From positions 1-64,000 of the forward strand of contig JABVXU010000232.1 in NCBI GenBank assembly GCA_013365365.1: a stretch of 64,000 bases of DNA. The letters are read 5' to 3'. Both the position numbers and the translations under genes were made by a program. Shown here piece by piece: positions 25,501 through 36,640 of this stretch; the first letter of the stretch is position 1, and the number at the start of each line of letters is the position of its first letter. Source of the stretch: Cruorifilaria tuberocauda (Eukaryota; Nematoda; Chromadorea; Rhabditida; Onchocercidae). Below the pieces are notes generated by a model. It was not told the DNA's origin and did not search any database. It saw only the letters and a program-made list of their open reading frames with translations.

Positions 25501-26402
25501 ATATAACACATTTGTATATTAAAACAGGCATTCTTGCAGGTATCATAACTCATCAGGTTGAATAAGTTTGAAATTTTCTCTAAATTATGATATCTGCGTA
25601 ATTTTCTCTTACATTTACCAAAGATCACCTCATGTGATAATTTTAAAAATTATGATAGCTCTTACACTGAACTAATAAGATAAAAATTAACTTATAATAT
25701 ATACCGGTAACTGATAACTGATAACTGATAACTGACTAACTGATACTGATAGGAAGCAGATACCACCTTGCATAATAAATAGCTCAAAAACTTTTTACCT
25801 CATAAATAAAAATACTACTTAAGATACGGAGACAATAGAAAAATATGAAATTTTTTGATGAAATTAATTTAATTAAAAAAATTTTAAATGCAAATCAATC
25901 CTCCGTCACGTCTCAGTAATTCATTACGTCTAATTTCTCATTCAAAAAACATTTCCCAACAATGTATGCAACAATTGAAATAATAATAATTTCGATTTTA
26001 TTATCAAAAAAAGAAACTATTTGTTAAGAGGAAAAAAGAGAAGCCTTGAAAAATTGAAGAAAATTTAAATAAGAACAAAATTGTTGAAGAAAATTAAAAA
26101 ATATTTTAATTGCAATTTTGCAAATATTTTATCACATATTAGGATAATTTAACGATGGAACATTCGTTATTTGCTTGATAAATGATTGATAATTTATCAT
26201 TTCTTACCATATCTGATAATAACTTATCATTGCTTGATAGCTCGATCTGACTGCTTGCGAATAATGGCATTATTGCTAAATTTCCTTCTCGTTTAGTAGA
26301 GTCTAAACTGGATTCTGGTACACTTAGACTCATTGCTCCATAACTATTCCCTTCATTCTCAATGTTTCCATTTCGTTTCACTGTTCCAAGAATATTTCCC
26401 AT
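22532..26402 (-). CDS. Nematode globin with Met-Gly-Asn (N-myristoylation-type) N-terminus
   Basis: Five exons (26402-26208, 24157-24021, 23656-23551, 23438-23268, 22777-22532) splice in phase to 284 residues. Residues 1-120 are a hydrophilic, serine-rich then Lys-rich extension beginning MGNILGT, as expected for N-terminal myristoylation. The globin fold begins with the A-helix Trp at about 126 (DCWHEIVEKY) and continues through YERIFEICPELRSVFHIP, typical of nematode globins. The E helix is near 173-195 (PFHRSSKLFASMIDLCIRN). The proximal F8 histidine is His210 in YGRRHY. The G and H helices follow, with FHVSYFSVFEQCLLDFI and WHFVISYIGN. No clear distal E7 His or Gln appears: Ser177 or His175 falls nearest. 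Likely a membrane-attached sensor or redox globin rather than an oxygen store. This role is inferred, and heme binding rests on His210. The C. elegans orthologue could not be named. Confidence 0.88.
23969..23999. repeat. GA tract in a globin intron
   Basis: A run of GAGAGA lies between the exons at 24157-24021 and 23656-23551. On the gene strand it is a TC tract and starts shortly after the donor at 24020. Confidence 0.85.
24158..26207 (-). other. First intron of the globin gene
   Basis: About 2.05 kb of AT-rich sequence separates the N-terminal exon from the next. Both ends have GT..AG signals and phase 0. It holds a GA tract at 25201-25228 and a TAACTGA tandem repeat at 25708-25743. The open frame at 25425-25628 (minus) has several cysteines but is not needed for a continuous product. 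It could be an optional exon. Confidence 0.6.
25708..25743. repeat. Short tandem repeat of the heptamer TAACTGA
   Basis: Four perfect TAACTGA units are followed by a C and a fifth unit. It is inside globin intron 1. Confidence 0.9.
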
Positions 26403-29400
26403 TTCCTTTTCACTTCTTTTTTTTAAATTATTTAATTATATTTGCCAATTCTCTGAAGTTTTATTATATATTACCATTTAGTAAACATTTGGGTGAACGC
26501 TTAAACAAATAATTGCATGAAATTCGCTGAGATTTAAAATTAATAAAATTTCTAATTTCTCTTTTTGGTTTGACCTCTATTATCAGTAATGGAATAAGAA
26601 ACAAAAGAGCAAATAAGCTCATTGACTAATGGATATCATCTAAAATTCGAACGCAAAATGCTGATGAATCGATATTTGCACCATTTGCTAAGTTTTCTTA
26701 AACAATAAATGATTATAATAATTGAAATAACAATAATACTAATAATGGCAATAATCATGATAACAATATTATGATATCTTTCTATCCTAGCCATATATTT
26801 TGCTATATCAGAAATGAAACTTTAATATATTCAGGTGATATTAATGCAATGATTAATAAGTCATAAATATCACTTATCCAATTTTTATATTTCATCCTAC
26901 TCTAATGCTATTAACTGAATTTTTTTAAACATTCCAAATTAAAACAATTAATTTTCGAATTTATAAATCTTAATTTCTAAATCTAAAATTCTACACTAAA
27001 CTTAACATTCTTATTTGTGAAGCATAATTATTGATATTATGAATCGTTTAAGTATTACTAAAAATACCTATTGAAGCGTTTGCTATTCATTAACTTCATA
27101 TTGCTTAAGTCTGTAATATTACATGATTACAACTAATAATAAATAGGGATTTTTAAGAAGAACAATCTTTATACATCATAATTCTACTTCTAATAGTGTC
27201 ATGAAAAAGGAAAATGGAAATAAGCAAACTAAAATACATACAGTAAAAGCATTAAAAGATTACTAATTTATAGCACCGTATTGAAATAATTTCAATTTAA
27301 TTGCATTTTTTTAAATTACGAACGATTTTTCATACATTAATTTACTTTTACTTCATTAGTTATATAGATGGAATTAAGCGATTTGAAAATTTTCTGAAAT
27401 ATTGCGAAGGATTGAGAGATATTTCATTAATGTAAGCAATGAATAAGCCATTTTCCACGCACTATTTAAATGCTCTTTTAGCTAAATTTTTTTATCAAAT
27501 TTTCGCTGAATTCATTCCAATTAGAAAAAAAAGTATCAAAAGTTGTGGCAATTTTCTCCATTCTTTTCTCTGATTATTAGTAAATGAGCAATGATGGAAA
27601 AATTCGCTTTAAAAATGTTTCATTGCTTATTCTTTAACTTTCCCAATTCCAATTAAACTAGGATGAAGAGATCGTTTACTGAAAATATTTTATTAATCAA
27701 TAGAGAGGCCACTCATGTGATATGCTTATCCGTATCGGAGAGATTTCGATAGTTGAAACTGCTAAAAAATATAATACTTTTAAGAAAGTATAACATTATT
27801 AATTGATTATCGGGAGAATATGAAACTGTAATGCTTATAAAAATACTCTAAACTTTTGATTCTTTCTTCTCGTCAGTTATTAGAAACGTTATTTAATATT
27901 CATTCAATTAAAGAACTCCTGATCACTGTCTGTTTCCGAAAATTTAACTTCGTTTATAATTATATTTTCTATTTCCTCTTCTCAGAGAAATTTATCTCTG
28001 TATTTGTCCTTAACTCATAAATAGTATTGAAACTTTAATCGATTTCTTTTAGCATTACCAATACCATCCAAAATTAACAATATTTTACACTAATCAATAA
28101 TATATATTTCACCATTATAAATATTATTTAAGTCAACAATACGCTTATATTTGTGTTCATCACTAGATGAAAAATAATTGAAGCAAAAGAAAAAAACAAC
28201 ACTTAATAAATTGAAATTATTTTCTTTCAAACTATGTATGAAATTTCATTTCGTTTCTCAAGAAAAGGAAGTTTACATTTGTCAAATATTTTTTTTAGCA
28301 TTACATGTATTAAAATTGAAGGAGTAACAGAAAACGAACGCATGAGAAAGGAAGAAAAAATCAAAATGATGAAAAATTGGAAAAGTTATTGATATGAATA
28401 AAAAATCCCCAAAGTGACCAAAAAAAAACTGAAGACAAAGCATAAATAAATAAATGAATTATTTTAAAGTGGTAATTTATACTTTCCATTATGAAAGTAG
28501 AAGTAATTAATCCTAAGGTTAATTTATCTGAAAAGATGAATGATTGGAATTTAGGAGTGTTGAATAAAAGGAGAAATAGAGTAATGATTAATTAATCACT
28601 GAAGTTGCTTTTTTTAACAATCCTTAAAGAATAGTTCTAATCTTCCAAAAGTTACAAATATTTACATTAAATTTCAAACAAAAAAGTAAATGAAAACTTC
28701 TAAAAACTGTTGTGGGTTCTTACTTTTTTAAATAATTATTTAAATGCAGAAATTATCAAATGACATTTTCAAGTAGTAAATTTGTAGAATGTTGTTGAAG
28801 TGAATGATTAGAGACAATTGTTTCAGTCTTAATACAAACATTGATAAGAATGATAAGAGGAAGATAAATGATTTGAGAGAAAGGAATAATAAAAGGACTG
28901 GTGAAATTGCAAATTTTAATAAAATAAGTACTTTAACTTTTCCCTAAATTGTCTTTTCAATACTAAATAATATTCATTTTTAGGAAATTATTCATAAATT
29001 AATTTCTCGAAAGAAGTAATAAAATTGAAATACAAAATTATCACTTAAGTAATAATTCTAAACTAAATTGAACAAATAAATTTCTTGATTAATGATAGAG
29101 TAAATTATGATATCATATAAAATTTTGATGATGTAAATTAATTTAATATGAAATTAGTCCGTAACTGTAATGAAAGTTGTATGTGCTAATATGAGAAAAG
29201 CTATCATTTTCTCAATTTTCCATTATGAAAATATATCCTTTTGGGAAAATCAGAAGTAAAGATAGCATTGCAGATATTTTTTATCTGTTTCAAAAGACGA
29301 AACTAATGAAATATTCAGAATAATATCGAATATTATAAATGTATGTTCAGTGAAATTCACTGAAATGAAATTTCATAAATGAAAAAATTAAAAAAAAAAA

Positions 29401-30060
29401 GAAAGCAGAAAATAACTAAGTAAAACAAATTAATCAAAAATCAAAAATCATAAAAAAATTTTTTTAGAAAAAGAAATTAACGAGATAAAAGAAGTAAATT
29501 CGATAATCATAAAGTTATAGAACATATTTCAAAAAATTGATATTAAAACTCACGAAAGAATTTATTCTCGTGATAAGAAGTTGATAAAGTGATAATGTTA
29601 GCATATGTGACTTTCATACCATTTTAATTATCATTTATGATATTAATTTAAGTTTTAACATCAAAATTTCATGCTATCATTTTTAAAAAATTTTTTTTAT
29701 AGTCATAGTTCTTTCTTTTTAGAATCTTAATTCATGCTAATTTGTTTGATTGAATTTAGCTGAACACTATTAACTAACTTTTATCACTCATATACTTTTA
29801 TCGAAACACCAATGTTTCATGAGGAATTTGATTTTATTCGTAATTGTTTTTAAAATAATTTTATTTTTTTCCTGACTGTCCTTTTTTTTAATTTTTTGAA
29901 TTTCAATTAACTGTTAACAAATGAAGAAAAAAACTCAGGTAAAGATAGAATGAGTAAATTAGTATTAGCATGGATTCAATTTAATTAAGCAATTTGATAT
30001 CTTGTAGAAATTGTTGTAGAATTTGAGAAGTTTGAGCTTGATTTGAGTTGAGTTGTTGTT
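26403..30060. other. AT-rich noncoding DNA upstream of the globin gene
   Basis: No coding island, RNA gene or mobile element was recognised. It should contain the globin promoter. No clear TATA or SL-acceptor could be singled out in so AT-rich a sequence. Confidence 0.5.
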
Positions 30061-30072
30061 GATCGGGCACCA
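30061..30072 (-). other. Primer-binding-site-like sequence next to the LTR
   Basis: Read on the minus strand it is TGGTGCCCGATC, starting six bases after the CA end of the LTR. Retrotransposon primer-binding sites begin with TGG, the complement of the tRNA CCA end, so this fits a tRNA primer site. The matching tRNA was not identified. Confidence 0.5.
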
Positions 30073-30078
30073 ATAATT

Positions 30079-30392
30079 TGTCGTGGACGAAGTTTGTTTG
30101 AGTTGAGTTCTTTGGGTTTAGCACAACCAACGTAATATCTTTATTCAGTAGAAGATTCCTTTACAGCAATGAAAAACCCGGAGAATAACCGCACCGCGAA
30201 TGACAACAACGGCTCTCTCCCCGCTCCACCAAGGGGGAGGAGTTTTTTACTAAGATGAGGAGATCTGATCTATCAGTAGATACGATGGGACATGGATGTA
30301 TGAGAATTGGCCTCATAACACGGCCATGATTGTAGCGTCCCGGCCTTATCACCAAGCAAAGCTAGGGACAATCCACAAGAAATATTACAACA
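30079..30392 (-). mobile_element. LTR of a retrotransposon (BEL/Pao-like suspected), internal region lost
   Basis: On the minus strand a 314-base segment runs from TGTTGTAATATT to CCACGACA, with the TG..CA ends of LTRs. It is far richer in GC than its surroundings (a GGTGGAGCGGGGAGAGAG segment) and carries AATAAA about 70 bases before its end. A TGG-starting primer-binding-like site follows. No gag or pol frame follows at lower coordinates, so only the 5' LTR and leader, or a rearranged solo LTR, remains. A GC-rich stretch just outside it (TTTTGGGGCGC, minus strand, near 30416-30426) may be a polypurine-tract-like end, which would leave the outer boundary uncertain by about 20-40 bases. The BEL/Pao assignment is a guess based on general appearance. 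Target-site duplications were not found. Confidence 0.6.
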
Positions 30393-30465
30393 GTCATGAA
30401 TGTCTTGTATCAAATAGCGCCCCAAAAGAGACACAAGAAAATCATACTGTTAGTCTCTCATGATG

Positions 30466-30489
30466 TTCTAATCTTCGTAAAGATTAGAA
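30466..30489. repeat. Perfect 10-base-pair hairpin beside the LTR
   Basis: TTCTAATCTT, a CGTA loop, and AAGATTAGAA form a perfect inverted repeat about 75 bases outside the LTR edge. Confidence 0.6.
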
Positions 30490-31661
30490 GTAGACATTTA
30501 TAATTGAAATCTAGTTTCGAGAAAATTCTCGACAGAAATAGCGGTAAAAAAACTTTCGCAACAATGAAGAGCTTTTTCCTAATTTATGAACAAGAAATGA
30601 TAAGGCTAATTTTGACGCTGATAACGATAAGTTAAAAACATAATCATTTAATTAAAGAAACGCTCAATAGTAAAGCACGGATTATTGATTGATGTTAGGA
30701 TCAGTACTTTTAGCAAATGAACTTGAATTAAATTCAAAAATTGGTCAATGAATCGCAAAATAAACTTCTCTAATAATTAGGATTTAAATGATTAAATTAG
30801 GTTGGATTGCACAATTGAATAGAACACTTAAATAGGACTTGGCTAATTAATAACTTATTCAAATATTACAAAATTTAATTAATGAAACACCAATTAAAGT
30901 AGTACAAAATTTTTAAAAAAAAAATGTACGGTAGCCGCGATCCTAATAATTAAGTAATTAGGTTTCAATCTGATCGAATGTTAAATCTGAACTGTTCATA
31001 GAGGGTATTATCTATTATATTTGATTATTTTCTAAATTACCAAACATCGAAATTGTGGATTCCCGTCAAATGGGACTTCTCAAAAAGGAAATTCTGTTTT
31101 TAGAGTGGATCAAATTGATGGAAAAAAAGTTAAAAAGGATTAAGTAATCGTTGTGCTTGGAGAAGAATGAGATCATTGAATTGATTAGTCCGAGATCAGA
31201 TCAGGAAGAGATTAGATACATGAAGTTGAGGATGGGTAATTAGGCTAATATTTCATGCATTTTATACAGCTAATTTGTGATAATTTGATTTCTAGGCCAA
31301 CTATTGATCAATTTTATTGATTTATCAATCTAAGTTAAGTGATGAAGATTGTTGACTTCTGATATTTGTTCAATTTTAACAAATAATTTATAGATAATCA
31401 AGAAAGCATATTTAAAGAAATGATTTTACTTTTATGTAAAATTAATCAATCTTAAGAATTCGAAACCATGAATGTTAATAAAATGTCAATTTTCTTGAAC
31501 ACATCATTAGTAAACAAATTCTTGAAATTTCGCCAATAAATTCTTTTATCAATTATCAGCAATTAATTAATTATTGCTAAATCAAGCGTCTATCAATTCA
31601 TATCATATTAATTATTAGATATTGTATTTGCTATCATTTTTAGAGAAATTAGGATAAAAGG
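30490..31661. other. AT-rich intergenic DNA
   Basis: No coding feature was seen. It lies between the LTR remnant and the start of the membrane-protein gene and may include that gene's promoter. Confidence 0.5.
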
Positions 31662-34600
31662 ATGGATGCATCGTTCGTCTTATTAATCTTTCCTACTTTA
31701 TTCGGTGATTTTGTTTACTCGTCGCAAATGAATAACAAATTAGCATTTGCTAAATTATTTGGCACTGAGCAGTTTTTGTTCATTACCTTATCAGATTGTC
31801 ATTTGATAACGGAAGAAATCTCATCACTCAATACATGTCCATATCGCCGTGCTATCTTTACGAGGTAAAAAAATTTTTCCTATCAATAAATTTTTCCTTG
31901 CATTTCCTGCATTAATTCAATTTCTGTAAAATGGAAAAAAGACATAAGGATAGAATTAAGGCCTGTTTCTATTATCTCTATATTTATTCATCATTTGAAA
32001 ATTGATAAGACATGAAGGTAAGGGATATTCTCATTAAAAATACACAAAATGAGTTAATTTATTGCAAAAATTTATCATTGTTAAGGAATTTTCTTGTTTA
32101 CATTTCGATTTTTTACTTCAAAAATTATTTTTCAGTGGCTTATCAAATCGATCCAATTGCTCACACTTAACACAACATCTCATTTTACGTAACAACGAAG
32201 TGCCAAAAATTTTAATATTTGGTGCTAAAAGAATCTTTGGTGCGTATTGAACGTATATACTTAATTATATGAATTAAACTTATCATTTTATCAGTGATTT
32301 CTTAGGCATAAAAGAAAAGATTTCCTTAAATTTTACGGCTATTTATTTATTATTATATTAATGCAAAGATTATTAATTAATATAAATTATCAGTTAATGC
32401 GCAAGCCTTTTATTGGCGAGAGAGAGGGGAAAAGAGAAAAAAAATATTTTCCAGGTAATCTAATTGCGCAACAACTAAGAATTCCATTACCCAAACGACA
32501 AAAGCGCTCTTTTACATATATCCGCTTGAACATGGAAAGTTCATATTACTATATTGGTAACAATATTCTTCAAAAACAAGTAGTTAGTACTAAGTATCAT
32601 TTCTCTCATCATTCATTCTTCCTATCATCAATTTAACTTCTACTAAAAATACCTAATCTAATAAAAGCTGTATGCACTATGATGTCATGTTTTATAATCA
32701 GTTTCTTGAAATACTTCCTTCTTCACTATAAAGTACAGATTCACTTTTCCCAGATAATACTTTTTATCTCCTAAATTGTTTATTTCTTTTTTATTCGGAA
32801 ATTTACCTGAAATTAACAATACGGAGATATTTTATCATCCAGTATGGAATACCTGTTGGATAATATCTGTTCTAGAAAAATTATGAAAACAAATTATGCA
32901 AATATGATTTGTATATGGAGAAAAGAGTTGATAGGTAAGAATGAAATGAATTTTTGAAATATTTACAGATTGCAACACTCGTTGATAGTGAGGAAAGAAT
33001 GCTATATGTGTTACGGAATGTAACTTTACCAGATGGATACTTCAGTTTAGAATGCATTACGTTTTATATTCAATTTATATCGGATGATAGAATGAATTTT
33101 TTCAAACTGAATACATTCCGAAATATTCATTCCAGTAACAATGCAAGGATATTGTGGACGGAAGATCCATACCATCGTAAAGTATGTGCTTTTATTCCTC
33201 CTTTCTCTCTCTCTCTCTCCCTCTTAATAATTCTTCTCTTCGTGCTTCACTTTATGAAAAAATAATATTTTGCTTTATACAATTATTTTTTATATTTTCC
33301 ATTTCCAAGAAAAAGAAAGATTCCCAGATGTTTTTATTTTTTTTTGAAAAATAATGTAATTTTGGGAAATTATGATCAAATTAAATTAAATATAGTAAAG
33401 ATAAGTTTTATTTTTTTGTCCCAAAATTTAAGTGTGAATTTTCTTCATTTTTAATCTTAATTATATCATTTAAATTTTTGAAATTTCGTCACAATTTGAT
33501 TATAACGATCAATTTTCGATCAAATTTTTGATCAAATTTTTGAAGACTAAAAATAAAAGCTTAATTTGTTAGCTATTTCACTTTCTGTTGATTAACATTT
33601 ATCGTATTTTCTCTTCTTTAATTTTAATTTTATCTAAATTATATTTACATCTTACAGTTTTATTATGTGAAAAAGCGAGGTGACAACAAAATTATCCTAT
33701 ATTCGATACCTTATAAGGATATTATGAAAACTTTGCTCGATGGTAAGCCAGGAACACCGATGCAAACGTTCAGTGGTATTGATTTACGCCATTTAAGCGT
33801 TTCACACGGTGTTGCCGTAATTCATGCATTAGATGATGGAAATGCAAAACAGTTGATCACGTAAAGATTACAGATAATTTGAAATCCTTTCAGCAATATC
33901 AGAAAACTTCTCTCATCATTAATTAATTAAATAGATTATATGAACTCTTTAAATTGATTACTCTGAAATGAATATTTGGAAAATTTTCTTTTCAAAAAAC
34001 AAAATTTTTATTATACTTGTATTATAATATATTGGATTTGTCTTTTTTCTGACAATTATTTGATGAAATTAATACTGAAATTTGTGCCACTCTTTCTTTC
34101 TTTCTCTCTCTCTCTTTTTCTCTTTTCTTAAAAAAATCTGTTGAAAAGATAGTTTTTTCAGAAATCTTTACGAATCATCGTTGATAATGATAACATGCAA
34201 TATGATAAAATTCCCACTCCTATCAGATCACTCTGGAACAGTCATTCTATTTGATAAACAGTTATGTTCCTTACAAAAAGTTAGCGGTAGTAACTGTACA
34301 ACAATGAATAAAAGCTTTACCGATAAGCATTATCAGGCTAGTGAAATATTTCAACTGAATGATAAATTTATCACGCTTAATACGTGATTATTTTACTTAA
34401 TCATTATGAAATATTTGCAGGATTATTTGATGCATTACTTATTTTATGGTATTACTGCATTGATTTTCCTCCTTCTTCTGGTATTTTTTTACACAAATTT
34501 TAATCATTTTTAATTCAATACGTTTTCTTTCATTTATATTTAATCTCATCACTTTTACATATACTTATACTTGTTTCATATATTTACTACTTACTTTAAT

Positions 34601-34795
34601 CTAGATTAAAATGTGAATTTTAATAGTATTAATTATGATTTGATTCATTGAACCTTTTGTAACTTATTTTAGGTTCTAATACAGTTATTAGTATGCTTAT
34701 ATCGAAATCGGAATTCTACGGAAAGTTTATTTACGAGAGACGATTGTCTGCAAATTCACTATCATCCTACTTCATCATCCGATTTTTTCTCTTAA
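31662..34795 (+). CDS. Unrecognised secreted or type I membrane protein
   Basis: Exons 31662-31864, 32136-32239, 32455-32579, 32969-33181 and 33658-33860 join in phase. The next starts at 34162, and 34421-34480 and 34673-34795 give a membrane segment and tail. Residues 1-20 (MDASFVLLIFPTLFGDFVYS) are a signal peptide. The ectodomain has sequons (NCS, NVT), scattered cysteines and a furin-type RQKR|S site at about 117-121. Alternating beta-like blocks such as KILIFGAKRIFG, ARILWTEDPYHRKFYYVKK and SGTVILFD faintly resemble a beta-propeller. The C-terminal exons read LFYGITALIFLLLL|VLIQLLVCLY, then a tail with RNRNSTESLFTRDD. The sixth exon runs open to TGA at 34387, and its obvious donor (AATAC|gtgatt, a 37-base intron) is out of phase with the membrane exon. 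A donor at AAA|gttagc (after about 34279) would be in phase. So either two isoforms exist (secreted and membrane) or one join is misread. No family is named. Confidence 0.62.
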
Positions 34796-36149
34796 TTTTG
34801 AAAACTTTTACAATTAGTGAATTCTAATGTATTAAGGTAATTTGTGTGCCTTAAATTAAGAAACTGCTAATTTTGTACTTTTTGTCAATACACTCTAAGG
34901 TATGCTTCCATCCTATTCTGATTTAATAATTGTAAATATGTTTTAATTAAAGCGTTTAACGCAAATAAGTTTTCATAAAATCTTAAACTAGAATATAATT
35001 TATGAATACAATTTGATAATTTTAAATAATTTTTTCTTCTCCTTATAATTCATATTCATTAAGTTATAAAAATTTTGAATTAATTCACATTTTACAATGA
35101 TTCTATTAATTTAATACTAAATTTACAGTATAAAAATCTATTAGAAATCATTTCTGTCAATCAATTCGAAGTATTTCAATGTACTTTTTGCCTCTCTCGT
35201 TATCTATACTTATTTGTTGTAATTTGATTATCAGTTCATTCCTATCAGCCTTTCAGTTTTCCGTTATTGTATGTTATAATTAATGTAATACCTCGAGGGA
35301 AACGGAATTGGAAATTTCCGGTCAATTTAATTTTATACCAATAACTTAGTATATGGTATCATTTTTTCACTGCTAATTTATTTCTACAACCTAATGAGTT
35401 TTTCTCTCTACCTCTCTCTCTCGCTTTTTCTTTCATGGAATAGTTAATTCATATTTCTGTAAATATGATTTAAATAGGTCTCATTCTCACTTCAAATTTT
35501 TTCAATTATTAGATAAATTAGTAAACTTTTAAATATAACTCCAATCTTTCTTTTCTCTCTTCTCAAAATATGATTTAAAATATGTTTTTATTTTCATTTC
35601 AAACTTCCAGTCATTAAGTAAATTAATAACTTCGAGAGGAATGACTGTAGAAATATTGTTCCTGTCAATTGTTCAATTGTTTATATAAATTTAGTCATGT
35701 TAATTTGCTTTTAAAGTTTAATTACAAATTAAAGAAGTAAAAGTTTTCATTGTGAAATAAATTCATAATCATTTTTCTTTTTTTGATTTTTTCACAAAAA
35801 AGTCGAAAAATGAAAAATTAAAAAGAAAGAAAGAACTGTTAGCGTGCTTGCGAGAGTACAATCTCGTCATTTTGATTAAACAGTTGACTTCGTTTACATT
35901 TTTTCTTAAAACAATTAACCGTTCTTTGTGATAACCTGTTGATTGACCTGAAATACCTGACATGTCTCTCTCAAACTGAAAGACCTTCGAAATCAGAGAA
36001 GTAAGAATCAATAAATTATCTAAAGGACAAACTGAGAGTTCAAGCATTTAATTTTTGTTGTATCGCACTTTGAAATATCGGTATTTTTAACAAACGAGTA
36101 ATACAAGAACAGTTTCAAAGGCTGATAAAACGAATTCTTATTAGAAAAT
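34796..36149. other. Intergenic DNA between converging genes
   Basis: This is the space between the end of the membrane-protein gene (plus) and the terminal exon at 36150 (minus). A TC tract lies at about 35400-35430. The minus-strand open frame at 35769-36047 runs past a terminal exon's stop in another phase and looks like 3' flank. No RNA gene was seen. Confidence 0.45.
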
Positions 36150-36242
36150 CTAGAACGGCATGAAATCCGGTTTGCATCCATCCGGAAAATATATTGGCTG
36201 AATTTCCAGCTGATAATTCTCATGGATGATTGGCTCATTGAA
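36150..36242 (-). CDS. Terminal exon of an unrecognised minus-strand gene (partial)
   Basis: After a clean AATAAATACAG acceptor the minus strand reads 30 codons and TAG: FNEPIIHENYQLEIQPIYFP, then DGCKPDFMPF. The composition is strongly coding. A likely preceding exon ends at 36549 with CTGGAG|gttcaa, in the matching phase 0, and reads IYPLTIDYLTDNCILE. Further upstream that frame meets a TGA before any AG acceptor, while a neighbouring frame stays open from a CTTAG acceptor (FRTFLDDLTSKNYISLFRNQ). The upstream exon therefore has an unresolved one-base phase problem (sequence error, pseudogenisation, or a misread exon). The family is unknown. Confidence 0.45.
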   Translation of the reverse strand, partial: FNEPIIHENYQLEIQPIYFPDGCKPDFMPF

Positions 36243-36548
36243 CTGTATTTATTCTAATATTTGGTCGTTTTAATGATACAGCAGGGATATGTTACTCTTT
36301 GATTTTTTTATGGCTCAAATATTTCATCTTTTTCAATTTTTTCCTTTTTCTCTCTCTCTCTCTCTTTCTCTGTCTCCCTGAAAACATCTAATCGTATGAT
36401 TTAGAAAAAATCAAAGAGCAACATATTCCCATTATTCGATTTTCATTTATGGCAGATCACAATTGATTGCCAGCGATCGAATCGAATTTAGAAAATTTTG
36501 ATGATAATTGTGGTGGAGAAAAAAGAAGAATTGATCAAATAGTTGAAC

Positions 36549-36640
36549 CTCCAGAATGCAATTATCAGTGAGATAATCAATGGTTAACGGATAAATTGAT
36601 TTCGGAATAACGAAATATAATTTTTGGATGTCAAATCATC
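36549..36640 (-). CDS. Probable penultimate exon with an unresolved frame
   Basis: The minus-strand donor CTGGAG|gttcaa at 36549/36548 closes a coding-like stretch in phase 0, the phase needed by the terminal exon at 36242. Two overlapping frames are coding-like in its two halves and only one can be right. The acceptor edge is therefore uncertain. Confidence 0.28.

Noticed and set aside
25425..25628. Cysteine-containing minus-strand frame inside globin intron 1 as an obligatory exon
   Set aside because: The flanking globin exons already join in phase without it, and it adds no globin motif.
31662..34387. Semaphorin assignment for the membrane-protein gene
   Set aside because: A CPY motif and some beta-strand patterns looked similar, but the conserved sema cysteines and core motifs could not be aligned.
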